Source of the DNA: JBCDBL01 sp039183635
GTDB taxonomy: Bacteria; Pseudomonadota; Alphaproteobacteria; Caulobacterales; Parvularculaceae
DNA: 64,000 nt
Assembly (NCBI GenBank): GCA_039183635.1
Contig: JBCDBL010000001.1
Coordinates: 57,531-121,530, forward strand
Direction of reading: 5' to 3'
Of this stretch, positions 1-9,000 are shown piece after piece. Position 1 is the stretch's first letter. The number at the start of each line of letters is the position of its first letter. Under the pieces are notes generated by a model. The model had not been told where the DNA came from, ran no database searches, and saw nothing but the letters and a program-made list of their open reading frames with translations. Position numbers and translations under genes: made by a program.

Positions 1-1
1 T

Positions 2-1666
2 AGTATCTATGACGTTGAGCAAATCGAAGTCTTCAGAGGGCCGCAAACAACAACTCAAGGCGTGAACTCAATTGCTGGCGCTCTGTTTATCTTCACCAAC
101 GATCCAAGTTTTGACTTCGAAGCAGGTGTCCTCGCTGAAGTTGCGGAGGATGATGCACGGCAGTTCGCTGGTTATGTGTCTGGTCCCATTGTTGAAGATC
201 AGTTGGCCTTTCGACTGACCGCAGATTATCGAGCACGAGACTCATTTGTTGATTTCGATTCCGGGGTTCCCCTTGGCGCAAACCCGACGCTAGATGGCGA
301 TCCTACCGAAATTCAGGAACTGGTCTTAAGAGGAAAATTACTCTGGCGCCCGAACGCCTTACCCGGCTTTGAAGGCAAGCTGACATTATCCTGGGTAGAA
401 AATTTCCGGCCGACCAATGAATGGGTCGTCGAGCCGTTTGAAGATCGCCGAGCCCGAGACTTCTCGACTATCGGAAGAGCAGAAAGCGAAACTCTGTCGG
501 GCATTCTGGATTTGAGCTATGACTTCGGAAATGGGATCAGGGTGTCGAACCAGACAACGTTATCTGACTATCAGACAGATCTTATAAACTCGGTCTTGCC
601 AGGTGTTTTTTACGAGGGCGATCAGTTTTCAAACGAACTGATTGTTCGCGCGAATCATAATGACCGGTTTTCAAGTCAGGCCGGGCTTTATTATTGGTCT
701 CAAGAGCAACAGGACGATCTGCTCTCCTTCAATGCCATCATAGATGATGAGCAAGAGAGCCTAGGCATTTTTGGCCAAACAATCTGGCAGATGACGGATC
801 GTCTGGAGATGACCGCCGGCCTTCGCTATCAACAGGATGCACAAATTCGACAAGGCAGCCTGTCCTTTGGTCCATTTGCAGCCGATGTCGATTACGATGA
901 GACTTACGATGCTTGGCTGCCAAAAATGGAACTCGCCTACCTGGTGAATGATGATACTCGTATTGGTGTCACCGCGTCGCGCGGGTTTAATCCCGGCGGC
1001 CTCACTGTGAATTTTTTCACCGGTCTTGAGGATCGGTTTATCGAGGAAACAGTATGGACCTATGATGCCTTTGTTCGGTCCGGCTTCTTCGACAAGCGTC
1101 TCAGCTTGAACGGCAACATCTTCTTCTCGGACTATGAAGGGTTCCAGAAGTTTTCTGTTATTGGCTTCAACCCAGTTGATGACAGTCCGATTGTTGAAAT
1201 TGATAATGTCGACAGCGCTCAAACTTACGGAATCGAAATCGAGGCGGACTATGCGCCAAATGAGTTTTTTAGTGTTTTTGGGAATATCGGCCTTCTGGAA
1301 ACCAGCTTTGATAACTTTACCGGGCTGAACACTCTGGAAGAGTTTGAATTCGCGAATGCGCCTGGGTTTTCGATGTCACTTGGTGCAAGCGCATACCCGA
1401 TTGAAGGGCTAAGGCTGACCGCGCAATACCGCTATTCAGACGGCTTCTTCAGCGATGATGACAACACGCCTGCGCTGGAAAATGACAGCCGCTCCATTCT
1501 CGATTTCTCCGCAAGATATGATTTTGAGAATATTGGCGTTTATGCATTCTGGGAAAACGCAACTGACGATTTTTATACAAACACTCAATTCTTTCAGGGG
1601 CCAAACAGACGCGCGGCGATTGGTGCGCCAGAACGCGCTGGCATCGGAATTGAGGTTACGTTCTAG
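2..1666 (+). CDS. TonB-dependent outer-membrane receptor, C-terminal part (5' end outside window)
   Basis: This is an outer-membrane beta-barrel for TonB/ExbB/ExbD-energised uptake, probably of a ferric siderophore. The reading frame is open from base 2 and starts inside the plug: it reads YDVEQIEVFRGPQ just before the first in-frame GTG at 62, so that GTG is not the true start. The barrel follows with many alternating aromatic strands and ends in VTF, the usual terminal-Phe signature. It resembles the receptor at 11522-13861 throughout, for example LRGKLLWxPxALP and SRGFNPGG. The same-strand genes downstream (DUF3649-like, PepSY, DUF3325-like) repeat the order of the second cassette, which supports iron uptake. 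The ligand cannot be told from sequence. The signal peptide and any STN domain lie upstream of the window. Confidence 0.93.
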   Translation, partial: SIYDVEQIEVFRGPQTTTQGVNSIAGALFIFTNDPSFDFEAGVLAEVAEDDARQFAGYVSGPIVEDQLAFRLTADYRARDSFVDFDSGVPLGANPTLDGDPTEIQELVLRGKLLWRPNALPGFEGKLTLSWVENFRPTNEWVVEPFEDRRARDFSTIGRAESETLSGILDLSYDFGNGIRVSNQTTLSDYQTDLINSVLPGVFYEGDQFSNELIVRANHNDRFSSQAGLYYWSQEQQDDLLSFNAIIDDEQESLGIFGQTIWQMTDRLEMTAGLRYQQDAQIRQGSLSFGPFAADVDYDETYDAWLPKMELAYLVNDDTRIGVTASRGFNPGGLTVNFFTGLEDRFIEETVWTYDAFVRSGFFDKRLSLNGNIFFSDYEGFQKFSVIGFNPVDDSPIVEIDNVDSAQTYGIEIEADYAPNEFFSVFGNIGLLETSFDNFTGLNTLEEFEFANAPGFSMSLGASAYPIEGLRLTAQYRYSDGFFSDDDNTPALENDSRSILDFSARYDFENIGVYAFWENATDDFYTNTQFFQGPNRRAAIGAPERAGIGIEVTF

Positions 1667-1724
1667 TGACATGAAGGCTTTTCGTTTCCCTTCTTTTTTT
1701 CAAGGCGGACAGCACAAGAGGATT

Positions 1725-1994
1725 ATGTCTGACTTGACCCTGCGTTGGCTACTCGCGGGACCAGGCGCGCTAGTTGTATCGATAACGACACTCGCAGGTA
1801 TGCCCGTCTGGTTTCCGCGCGGAGGTGCAAACGTTGATCATATGTATCTCCCCATGACCTTGCTTCCCGGTATTTGGGGCATTGCTTTTTTCTATGCCGT
1901 GCTCTCGGAGCGATTGGGGCGTGTCGCCTGCATTTTTCTGCTGGTCACAGTGGTCAGCGTCAGCATTGCGCTCGGCTCTGGCGGCTGGACATAG
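1725..1994 (+). CDS. Small DUF3649-like inner-membrane protein of iron-uptake cassette
   Basis: An 89-residue hydrophobic protein with three likely membrane segments (about residues 7-27, 38-58 and 63-84) and a conserved RWxLAGPGA start and SGGW end. It is a clear paralogue of the 11207-11497 product. Small proteins of this size between a TonB receptor and a PepSY protein match the DUF3649 family known from iron-regulated loci; its molecular role is not established. I chose the ATG at 1725 because AAGAGGA sits just upstream; an in-frame ATG at 1671 would add 18 residues of unlike sequence. It is probably cotranscribed with the receptor before it (58-base gap) and the PepSY gene after it. Confidence 0.75.
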   Translation: MSDLTLRWLLAGPGALVVSITTLAGMPVWFPRGGANVDHMYLPMTLLPGIWGIAFFYAVLSERLGRVACIFLLVTVVSVSIALGSGGWT

Positions 1995-2018
1995 AAGGAC
2001 AGGAATGGAGGCGATGAA

Positions 2019-3599
2019 GTGTTTGACCTGTCAACGATGAAAACCAAACGCTTACTGGCCATTCATGGATGGTCAGGGACGATACTGGGCCTCATCCTTT
2101 ATGTGGTCATTGTGACTGGAACAGTTGCCGTTCTAGCAAATGAAATCGGGCGATGGTCTGCTGGCGGTGCGATCACAGAAAAAGGGCTCGGCTCAGGCCT
2201 GAACGCACCAATTGTTCGGTTTACCGACGAGGTTTATCCGGACTATTTGGACGAGATCGCAATATATCAGAATTCTGGTGGATACTTTGTCGCTTTCTTC
2301 CATACGCACGCCAAAGATGAGAAGGGACAACTCGCCGATAAGGGCGAACTGATCGAGTTTCATCCAGACACGCATGAAATCATCTCACATCGTGAAGGGT
2401 TTAGCGCAGATCTTTTTGGTCATGATCCCGCCGGGGCTTTGGATGAGTTTATCGTTGACCTTCATGTGAATTTGCACCTGCCCCATCCTTGGGGGCTATA
2501 TGCAACCGGCATTCTGGGCTTGCTGATGTTTGTCGCCTCTGTCAGTGGCTTTTTGATCCATAAGCATCTGATCAAGGACATATTTGTACCGCCACGATAC
2601 TCGAGTGCGCTCTTGCGCAAACGCGATCGGCATATCTTGGCCGGAAGCTGGAGCTTACCATTTTCTTTTCTTCTGGCTTTCACGGGTGCGTACTTCAGTT
2701 TCGCCACGTCTCTGGTGCTTCCCATGGTTGCAAAGTCAGCTTTTGGCGGTGACCAAATGGCCATGTTTCAGACGTTAGTTGGTCCACCTCCGATCGTAGA
2801 TCAGACCGTATCTGCACCAGTAAATCTAGATGCTATAATTTCTGACTCCGAGCAACGCGCCGAAACTCCTGCAAGAAGCGTCATTCTGAGCCATTGGGGC
2901 CGGGCTGATGCGACAGCTCTCATTATTCATGAGACACAGCTAGACGCAGTTAGTCAGCCCAGAAACCTCTACAACCTTGCATCGGGGGAGTTTCAGCGTG
3001 AGGCCTACCTGATGGGCGCCAAATCGTCTATGAGTTCTACAATCGCGCCATTTCTAGCTGCGCTCCATTTCGGCAATTTCGCGGGGCTTCTTTCTAAGTT
3101 CATCTGGGTCGCTTTGGGGGTTGCGATGGCTTACGTGACGCTGACTGGTTTGCATTTGTGGCTGCAGAGGCGAACAGGGTCTCCATTATGGCGGAAGTTT
3201 GCCGCCGCTACGACGATTGTTGGCTATGGGACCAACATCGCTCTTGCTGGAGCAGCGCTTGGTTTCTTCATAAGCTTCACGGCTGGTTCGACCCTCTTCT
3301 GGACGCCCGCAGGGTTCATTATTGCGGCGGCGCTTTCTATCATTGCCGGATGTATGGTGCGGGGAATTGAACAGCGACGACAATGGCTTCATATCGGCTT
3401 AGCGGCTATGCTCCTTATGGTCCCTACCTTGAGGGTGTTCGTACATGGGGGGTTTGGGCAATCCGGAATAGATACTATCGTTGTGATGTTAGACTTTTTT
3501 TGTGTCTTTTCTGCCTTGTGGATGCTGATATCAGAGTATATTCGTCGGCGATCCGTGCGTCCGGTTATGTCTAAACCAGAAGCTTTCCCTGCAGAGTGA
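2019..3599 (+). CDS. PepSY-associated membrane protein (iron-regulated membrane protein family)
   Basis: A 526-residue inner-membrane protein of the PepSY_TM family. Such proteins occur next to siderophore receptors, and some members act as periplasmic or inner-membrane reductases that release iron from the carrier; that role is inferred here. TM1 is at about 15-38 (HGWSGTILG), TM2 at 165-188, TM3 at 208-232 and TM4 at 362-385, with a periplasmic loop carrying HVNLHLPHPWG between TM1 and TM2. Four further C-terminal TM helices follow (about 400-505). The HGW and FHLH-type histidines are candidate haem ligands. The start is GTG at 2019, preceded by GGAGG with 7-base spacing. The paralogue at 9595-11178 aligns over the full length. 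Confidence 0.85.
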   Translation: MFDLSTMKTKRLLAIHGWSGTILGLILYVVIVTGTVAVLANEIGRWSAGGAITEKGLGSGLNAPIVRFTDEVYPDYLDEIAIYQNSGGYFVAFFHTHAKDEKGQLADKGELIEFHPDTHEIISHREGFSADLFGHDPAGALDEFIVDLHVNLHLPHPWGLYATGILGLLMFVASVSGFLIHKHLIKDIFVPPRYSSALLRKRDRHILAGSWSLPFSFLLAFTGAYFSFATSLVLPMVAKSAFGGDQMAMFQTLVGPPPIVDQTVSAPVNLDAIISDSEQRAETPARSVILSHWGRADATALIIHETQLDAVSQPRNLYNLASGEFQREAYLMGAKSSMSSTIAPFLAALHFGNFAGLLSKFIWVALGVAMAYVTLTGLHLWLQRRTGSPLWRKFAAATTIVGYGTNIALAGAALGFFISFTAGSTLFWTPAGFIIAAALSIIAGCMVRGIEQRRQWLHIGLAAMLLMVPTLRVFVHGGFGQSGIDTIVVMLDFFCVFSALWMLISEYIRRRSVRPVMSKPEAFPAE

Positions 3600-3880
3600 T
3601 GACTGTTCTACTTACACTGTTAGCAACAATGACGTCGTTGGGCGTTTTTTTGACCTTGCGTTTTTACGACGCAAAAAGGCGTCGGGTTCTAAAGCAAAAA
3701 GCGCGACCATCTCCAATTCATGTCGGTTGGCTTTGGGCAGGAGTTCTTTTTCCAGGTTTTGTTATAATGGGGCTGGGAAATACATCCGCATTCATATGCT
3801 GGCTCGCTGCTATTAGTCTATGTGGATGGTTGGTCGCATTACGCGCGCCAAAAAACGATGAATCTGACTGGCGCAGCTAG
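3599..3880 (+). CDS. Small DUF3325-like inner-membrane protein
   Basis: A 93-residue protein with three hydrophobic segments: the N-terminal 20 residues, about 44-62 and about 65-82. A basic cytoplasmic stretch (FYDAKRRRVLKQK) lies between the first two. Its ATG overlaps the stop codon of the PepSY gene (TGATG), implying translational coupling. The paralogue at 9314-9598 has the same layout and also overlaps its PepSY gene. Size and context fit the DUF3325 family, recurrent as the last gene of siderophore-receptor/PepSY operons; function unknown. An in-frame GTG one codon upstream (3596) is an alternative start. Confidence 0.72.
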   Translation: MTVLLTLLATMTSLGVFLTLRFYDAKRRRVLKQKARPSPIHVGWLWAGVLFPGFVIMGLGNTSAFICWLAAISLCGWLVALRAPKNDESDWRS

Positions 3881-3908
3881 GAATAAATGTGTGCTCAGCA
3901 TGGCGATG

Positions 3909-5183
3909 CTATTTCAAATTATCCAATCGTATGGCTGCAGCATAACGATGAGCGTCCATTTTTTCATAGTTAGATTGTGTCACCGTATGCCCCGCAAGTT
4001 GAATAGACGCCTGCACATCTGTTTCCATATGAGTCATCGTTTTCAAGTAGGACCCAACCCAAAGGCCCCCGCCAAATCGCGCCGTACGTCCGGTTGGCAA
4101 CACATGGTTGGGACCTGCAACCTTATCAGCATACACCTCAGCGGTATTCTCCCCCAGGAATAACGAGCCGTAGTTTCTCAACATCGGCATTATCGCCCGC
4201 GGATCGGTTGCGTGCACTTCCAGGTGCTCGGGCGCATACTCATTTGCATACCGCGCAGCATCTTCAATCGTTTCGGTAACAATAACACTGCCATGCGAAG
4301 CCCAAGAGGCGCCAGCTGTATCGGCAGTAGTCCGCTCAGCAAGTTGCCTGTCTATTTCAAGGAGTGTTTGTTCGCCGAGGGCCTTGGAGGTTGTCACCAA
4401 GCATCCGCGGGCAAGCGTATCATGCTCGCACTGCGCAATGAGATCGGCTGCGATGTAATCGGGCCTGCCGGTCTCATCGGAAAGGACCAGACACTCGCTC
4501 GGTCCCGCGATAAAATCGATACCCACATCGCCAAAGACCTGGCGCTTGGCCTCAGCGACATACTGATTGCCAGGACCAACCACAAGGTCCACCGGGTCAA
4601 TCGTCTGCGTTCCATACGCATAGGCGCCGATCGCTTGAGCACCGCCAAAACAGTAAATTTCATCTACATCCATTTTATGCATCGTATAAAGAATGCCGGC
4701 ATTCATTTTTCCATCCGCCCCTGGAGGACTGCAGGCGACGATGCGCTCGACGCCGGCGACTTTCGCTGGAACAACCGTCATTACAGCTGATGTAAGACAC
4801 GGATAACGTCCGGCAGGGGCATAACACCCTACAGCTTCAACGGGCACGATACGATGCCCCATGCGCATGCCGGGAGCGATATATTCTTCCCACTCGGACA
4901 TACTTTCACGCTGTTTTTCAGCAAAAGTTGTGACTTGCCGGATAGCGAAATCAAGCGTTTCAATGATGTCGCCAGGCAACGCATCTTTCGCCGCCGCCGC
5001 CTCTTCCGGCGAAACTCTATAAGACTCTACGGTATGACGATCAAATCTCGTTTGATATTCGCGCACAGCGTCATCACCGCGCACCTCAACGTCACTTAAA
5101 ATAGCAGACACCGTTTCCCGCAAGGCGTCTTTATTCTTCTTAGTCGTACCAGCTTCTTTCTTGATTTCTTTATAATAACTCAT
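3909..5183 (-). CDS. Histidinol dehydrogenase family protein (HisD/HpsN-like alcohol dehydrogenase)
   Basis: A 424-residue zinc- and NAD-dependent dehydrogenase of the HisD superfamily. Visible signatures are GGAQAIGAYAYGT, VVGPGNQYVAEAKR, IAGPSE, the zinc-ligand segment IAQCEHD (Gln and His), APEHLE, AGPNHVLPTG and the late His in MDAHRYAAAIR. No other histidine genes are nearby and a LysR gene is divergent. A catabolic dehydrogenase such as the sulfopropanediol dehydrogenase HpsN is therefore more likely than histidine biosynthesis, but the substrate cannot be assigned. It converges on the DUF3325-like gene with only 28 bases between them. The ATG at 5183 has a weak AGGATG upstream. Confidence 0.85.
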   Translation of the reverse strand: MSYYKEIKKEAGTTKKNKDALRETVSAILSDVEVRGDDAVREYQTRFDRHTVESYRVSPEEAAAAKDALPGDIIETLDFAIRQVTTFAEKQRESMSEWEEYIAPGMRMGHRIVPVEAVGCYAPAGRYPCLTSAVMTVVPAKVAGVERIVACSPPGADGKMNAGILYTMHKMDVDEIYCFGGAQAIGAYAYGTQTIDPVDLVVGPGNQYVAEAKRQVFGDVGIDFIAGPSECLVLSDETGRPDYIAADLIAQCEHDTLARGCLVTTSKALGEQTLLEIDRQLAERTTADTAGASWASHGSVIVTETIEDAARYANEYAPEHLEVHATDPRAIMPMLRNYGSLFLGENTAEVYADKVAGPNHVLPTGRTARFGGGLWVGSYLKTMTHMETDVQASIQLAGHTVTQSNYEKMDAHRYAAAIRLDNLK

Positions 5184-5291
5184 AATCCGATCATCCTAAC
5201 GGGGATTTCACTTCACAAGGACCGTAGGCACGAGCTATTTATCCGTCAAATATATATTGATGCCATTTATAATATGTTTTATATATAACGT
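5184..5291. promoter_or_regulatory. Divergent control region between hisD-like and LysR genes
   Basis: The 108 bases between two divergent starts are very AT-rich next to the LysR gene. They contain an imperfect dyad with TTATA at 5267-5271 and TATAA at 5284-5288. LysR regulators usually bind such divergent regions (T-N11-A type sites), so this probably controls both genes. The exact operator is not resolved by eye. Confidence 0.4.
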
Positions 5292-6185
5292 ATGCGTGAT
5301 AAAGTGGACCTGCGCCGGCTAAGATATTTTCTAAGCGTTGTTGAGCATGAAAGCTTCAGCCGCGCCGCCGAAGCCCTTGGTATTTCGCAACCGCCGCTTA
5401 GTCAGCAGATCGCCAAACTGGAAGATGAGATTGGCACGCGCTTGATTGAGCGGTCGCGCACCATTTTCGCCTTAACGCATGCTGGAGCCGTGTTGGTCAG
5501 CGAAGCGCAACGCACGATACGACAAGCCGATCGCGCTTTTGAGGCGACAAGAGCCGCGGCCAAAGGTGAGATGGGCCGCCTGTGCATTGGCTTTACCGAT
5601 GATAATTTTGGCGGAGAAATTTTTGATGCAATCGCCAAGTTTCACGCCCAATTTCCAAAAGCAAGAATCTACAGCACAGTGGCCGATAGCCGCAGCCTCA
5701 CTAAATTGGTTGAGGATCAACAGCTCGACCTGGCAATCGTAACACAGTCATCGCGTTCTGCCGATGGTGAGACGTTAAAGAGCAGCAAACTCCCTCCAAT
5801 CGAATTAGTTGCTATTTTTCCGCATACCCACACTCTTGCAAAGGAAAAATCGATCCGTTTACAGCAATTGAGCGCTGAAAAATTTATTTTTATCCCCACC
5901 GTCGAGTGGACAGGCCTCGGTGCGCAGGCCGGTCGCCTTTTCGATCAAGCTGGCTTTACGCCTGATGTTACGCATGAAACTTTTTCGACAGAAACGATTA
6001 TCAGTCTTGTATCGGCTGGCGTTGGCGTTTCGCTCGTGACACGAAATATTGCTGAGCTCCATGCGCCACGTATTGCTATTGCAAGCCTGAGAGGGGGAGC
6101 TCAAATTTCTCGTGCGGCCATACAGCACAAGGACAACAATTCTGTCCTTGCTAAAAACTATTTGCAACTCATGCTTTGCGGGTGA
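5292..6185 (+). CDS. LysR-family transcriptional regulator
   Basis: A 297-residue LysR-type regulator. The N-terminal winged HTH spans about residues 5-65 (LRRLRYFLSVVEHESFSRAA, then SQPPLSQQIAKLEDEIG), followed by a periplasmic-binding-like effector domain from about 90 to the end. It is divergent from the hisD-like gene with 108 bases between them, so it most likely controls that gene in response to the substrate or a product. The ATG lies close to an AT-rich stretch with only a weak ribosome-binding site. The effector is unknown. Confidence 0.9.
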   Translation: MRDKVDLRRLRYFLSVVEHESFSRAAEALGISQPPLSQQIAKLEDEIGTRLIERSRTIFALTHAGAVLVSEAQRTIRQADRAFEATRAAAKGEMGRLCIGFTDDNFGGEIFDAIAKFHAQFPKARIYSTVADSRSLTKLVEDQQLDLAIVTQSSRSADGETLKSSKLPPIELVAIFPHTHTLAKEKSIRLQQLSAEKFIFIPTVEWTGLGAQAGRLFDQAGFTPDVTHETFSTETIISLVSAGVGVSLVTRNIAELHAPRIAIASLRGGAQISRAAIQHKDNNSVLAKNYLQLMLCG

Positions 6186-6698
6186 AGCACAAACTATCTC
6201 AAGCCTTTCAAAGTGATACAAGTTATATTTTCACCGATTAAATTATCTTTATAGAAAAAAGTATCATATGTGTACGGCGTAACAAAGGAAACATTCACTT
6301 TAAGCCGGGTCACTTTCACAGCACAATCTCACATCGGAGGCAAGACTGATCTGGCGCTGAGGGGCCAAGAAGCACAAGCTACACTCTCAATCAAATGCAG
6401 ACCCTGCCCGCAAGGCTCAGGACTATACGTTGGGTTTACTTCCCTGCACTCCATACTGACAGTTTAGAAAATTTGGTACTGCAAACAAAATGCCCTTTTA
6501 AAACCTGGAGCCAAACTTATAGGATTTGTCAACCCATTATGATTTCTCAAGAGAAAAAAGCGCATCGCTTTGGCCGTCAAATCCCCGCATAACAAATCCT
6601 CCGTTCAAAATAAAGAATCATTCGTCAAGCCAAAAATCGAGACTATTTGAGCAGCCTGCTAGAGCACATCGCCCAAATCCGATTAAACGAGACGTGCT
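6186..6698. other. Gene-free interval
   Basis: Between the LysR stop and the hydrolase stop there is no reading frame with recognisable coding character on either strand. The only structure seen is the palindromic repeat at its right end (6658-6703). Confidence 0.5.
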
Positions 6699-6703
6699 CT
6701 AGC
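6658..6703. repeat. Palindromic interspersed repeat, copy 1
   Basis: Perfect 10-base inverted arms GCTAGAGCAC and GTGCTCTAGC flank a 26-base loop containing AATCCGATTAAACGAGAC. The hydrolase stop codon lies inside the right arm. The loop core CCGATT...AGACG recurs in the dyad at 9001-9047, so the two look like members of one short repeat family. No U-tract follows, so it is not a typical terminator. Confidence 0.6.
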
Positions 6704-7763
6704 TTGCTGCTTCAATTAAGTTTTTGTACTGACTTATAACTTCTTGAGGGTGAGTTTCATGAATGTCATGCATGGCGCCTTCAACCAACACATGAACTCC
6801 CCGCCCGTCGAGGCATTTGATTAGCCTTTCTATTCGACCATTTGTCAGCACTCCGCTGAGATCTCGATCGGCTTCCATAACAATCACAGGGCTTCGAACA
6901 TTGCTTAGAGCTCGTTCATGGTCAAACCCGTTACTGAATTGCTTATCTGCTGTAGAAGCTGCGACACGCCAATCAATGTACTGATACTTTTCAGCAAAAG
7001 ACTTAACCATCTGTTGAGGAAACAATTGGCCCCAAGTTGTATCTTTTTTATTCAAGATCGCAAGAACGGCGTTGTCCATTCTTTCCTGCAATGTCTTGTC
7101 AAGACTCGCGCGTAACTCCTCCAACATACTGAAGATCTTTCCAGCCCAACAAACGCGCTGAGGAACATCGCCATCCGGAACAAATGCAAAGAGGCGTTCT
7201 GAATATAAGTCTATGAATTGATTAAGACTGAGCCCTTGATTTTCACGGGCTTTCATACGACTCGCGAGATCGCCAAACACGCGCGTTCGCCACGGATGCA
7301 CCTCCCATTCCATTGATTCTGTCATAAAGAACGGACCATCTTCAAAGAGCACGCCCCTTACTTGTTCCGCTCTCTGAGACGCAATACCCGCCGCAACAAG
7401 CGCCCCCAATGAATGCCCTGCAACGAAAAACTCTTCATCACCACACGCCTCATCTACAAGCGCCAGGGCGTCTTCCAGATAATCCTTCACCCCATATCGT
7501 CCGTTAGGGTCTCTACTGGACCACCCATGACCACGAAGATCCGGCGACCAAACTGTGAACAAATTAGTAAGCTCATTGAAAATTGGCTGGAAACTATGCC
7601 AAGGTTCGCAAACGCCGGGAAAAAGGAAAAGGTTTGGTCCAGGCGTCTTGCTCTTTGCAAAAAAAAGGTCCGGTTGGGTTTCGCGGTAAAACTTAAAGCC
7701 CTCCCACTCGGGAAGGTTCTCCCTCGCATCTCCCCATCTTCTTGCAGGAAACGAGCTGATCAT
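6699..7763 (-). CDS. Alpha/beta-hydrolase, copy 1 of a VOC-hydrolase module
   Basis: A 354-residue alpha/beta-hydrolase fold protein. The nucleophile elbow GHSLG places the catalytic Ser at residue 118. An acid candidate sits in MEADRDLSGVL and the His in the AMHDIHETHP segment near the C-terminus. PDLRGHGWS before the elbow is typical of lactone, ester or C-C bond hydrolases. There is no signal peptide, so it acts in the cytoplasm. Its ATG overlaps the stop of the upstream VOC gene (ATGA), so the two are translated together. The product is closely similar over its whole length to the 27463-28524 product. The substrate is unknown; an ester or lactone made or bound by the VOC partner is an inference. 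Confidence 0.85.
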   Translation of the reverse strand: MISSFPARRWGDARENLPEWEGFKFYRETQPDLFFAKSKTPGPNLFLFPGVCEPWHSFQPIFNELTNLFTVWSPDLRGHGWSSRDPNGRYGVKDYLEDALALVDEACGDEEFFVAGHSLGALVAAGIASQRAEQVRGVLFEDGPFFMTESMEWEVHPWRTRVFGDLASRMKARENQGLSLNQFIDLYSERLFAFVPDGDVPQRVCWAGKIFSMLEELRASLDKTLQERMDNAVLAILNKKDTTWGQLFPQQMVKSFAEKYQYIDWRVAASTADKQFSNGFDHERALSNVRSPVIVMEADRDLSGVLTNGRIERLIKCLDGRGVHVLVEGAMHDIHETHPQEVISQYKNLIEAAS

Positions 7764-8647
7764 GACACTGATTTAAACTCGAATATGGTGTTTAAGCTAT
7801 CGCCTGGATGGGTGCAAACAGCGCCGTCGATGATTTTCCATTCTATACCATTATCCGTCAAGGTTGACTTGAGAACCTGCAAATCCCTGACATCAAATGA
7901 TATGACTGCAGCACACGGAGCACGAACGGCCACAGGTTCGCTTAAAACAGGCCATCGCTTATGGAGCATTTCTGTTGTAGTGATGCGCATGCAGGTTTTA
8001 CCTGGTGTAAACTCCACCCACTCGGCGCCCTTTGCTTCGCGCATGCCAGAACCATAGGCGGCCGATACTCCAGCCACATCACGATTAAACTGCTCCTTAA
8101 GCGTTACATAGGTCACTGCGCTCATGCGGAGAGTTGTATTTGGATGATCCTGCAAATCAGCGTTATAGTAAGATGAGTAATCGTCTTGCCAAACGGCATT
8201 TATGGGCCATGGAAAAACGCCAGCATGCGGAAGCACAATGGCGACTTTGATAGGCGGCGTGTCATCATCACCGCCAGGGAACATAAATTTCCAATGCTCC
8301 ACCTCTCCTTTTTGTTCTGCCCATCTCTTATGCAGGATGTCAGGTTGGTCTGTAGCCAATACAGCCATACCGACCCCCTCAGCACCCTTTAGAATGCCCC
8401 GCATAACAGGGTGCGCAAACGCATGATCGCACACTGAGAATTCCAAAAAATTTGCACAAGCATCATTTGCGCCCTTAAACATAACGACGAGGCTCCCCCC
8501 GGAACCGCCAGCATCGCCCCCACCCATCGGCGGTATAGGCCGAAACCCCCTAACCTTAAACCCCATCTGATTAAGTCGCCGTTCGGTACGCTCTGCGCTA
8601 AAGCAATTGAACATTAAATGGTCGAGATCAATAATGTCGTTAGCCAT
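7760..8647 (-). CDS. VOC-superfamily (glyoxalase-like) protein, copy 1
   Basis: A 295-residue protein with two glyoxalase/VOC-like halves. The N-terminal half begins IDLDHLMFNC, with His as a possible metal ligand, and contains a glycine-rich PPMGGGDAGG loop. The second half contains PWPINAVWQDDY and ends NTIFEFKSVS. This resembles the Glyoxalase_3-type fold, which includes lyases, epimerases and dioxygenases. I place the start at the ATG at 8647 because the paralogue at 28521-29408 starts at the same point; an upstream TTG at 8665 is possible but unlikely. It overlaps the hydrolase gene by four bases. Reaction unknown. Confidence 0.82.
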   Translation of the reverse strand: MANDIIDLDHLMFNCFSAERTERRLNQMGFKVRGFRPIPPMGGGDAGGSGGSLVVMFKGANDACANFLEFSVCDHAFAHPVMRGILKGAEGVGMAVLATDQPDILHKRWAEQKGEVEHWKFMFPGGDDDTPPIKVAIVLPHAGVFPWPINAVWQDDYSSYYNADLQDHPNTTLRMSAVTYVTLKEQFNRDVAGVSAAYGSGMREAKGAEWVEFTPGKTCMRITTTEMLHKRWPVLSEPVAVRAPCAAVISFDVRDLQVLKSTLTDNGIEWKIIDGAVCTHPGDSLNTIFEFKSVS

Positions 8648-8828
8648 TAAATGTGAGACCCTCAATTTCCAATGACATGCAAATTATGGTTAGCCAATTT
8701 TACGCTTCTTACCAGTTCAACAGGGCTCGCAGACTAAGCACTTTGAGCATTTTTCTGAGCGATTGCGAGGTGACGCCTCTTGAAAGCGATCCCCTTTAGA
8801 GACTTTGAAACCAGCAACACATGCTCGC

Positions 8829-8954
8829 ACTGATTTATCCCGTATTGTTCGGCGAGTTCCGCGACCGAAGCTTTCGATCGCTATATTGCTTTTCGGACAG
8901 CGTGCGGGTCGTGGCGCAATCGTGTAGAACTTGTCCTATTGGGCCTTCCTCCAT
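8829..8954 (-). pseudogene. IS481-family transposase N-terminal remnant
   Basis: Read on the minus strand from an ATG at 8954, the sequence gives GQVLHDCATT and, after a frameshift, AVRKAI, an in-frame TAG and RSKASVAELAEQYGIN. This closely follows the N-terminal helix-turn-helix of IS481-family transposases (GQVLHG...AVRRAIQ...LAKRYGIN), with the stop replacing the usual Gln. Everything after this segment is missing. It is a dead fragment, and no inverted ends were identified. Confidence 0.65.
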
Positions 8955-9000
8955 GATGGATCATTGCATAAAGCGATTCCATCACTTCCCGAGACTAAAC

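Noticed and set aside
6658..6703. Rho-independent terminator of the 6699-7763 hydrolase gene
   Set aside because: The loop is 26 bases, no T-run follows on the minus strand, and the stop codon is inside the stem; a repeat element fits better.
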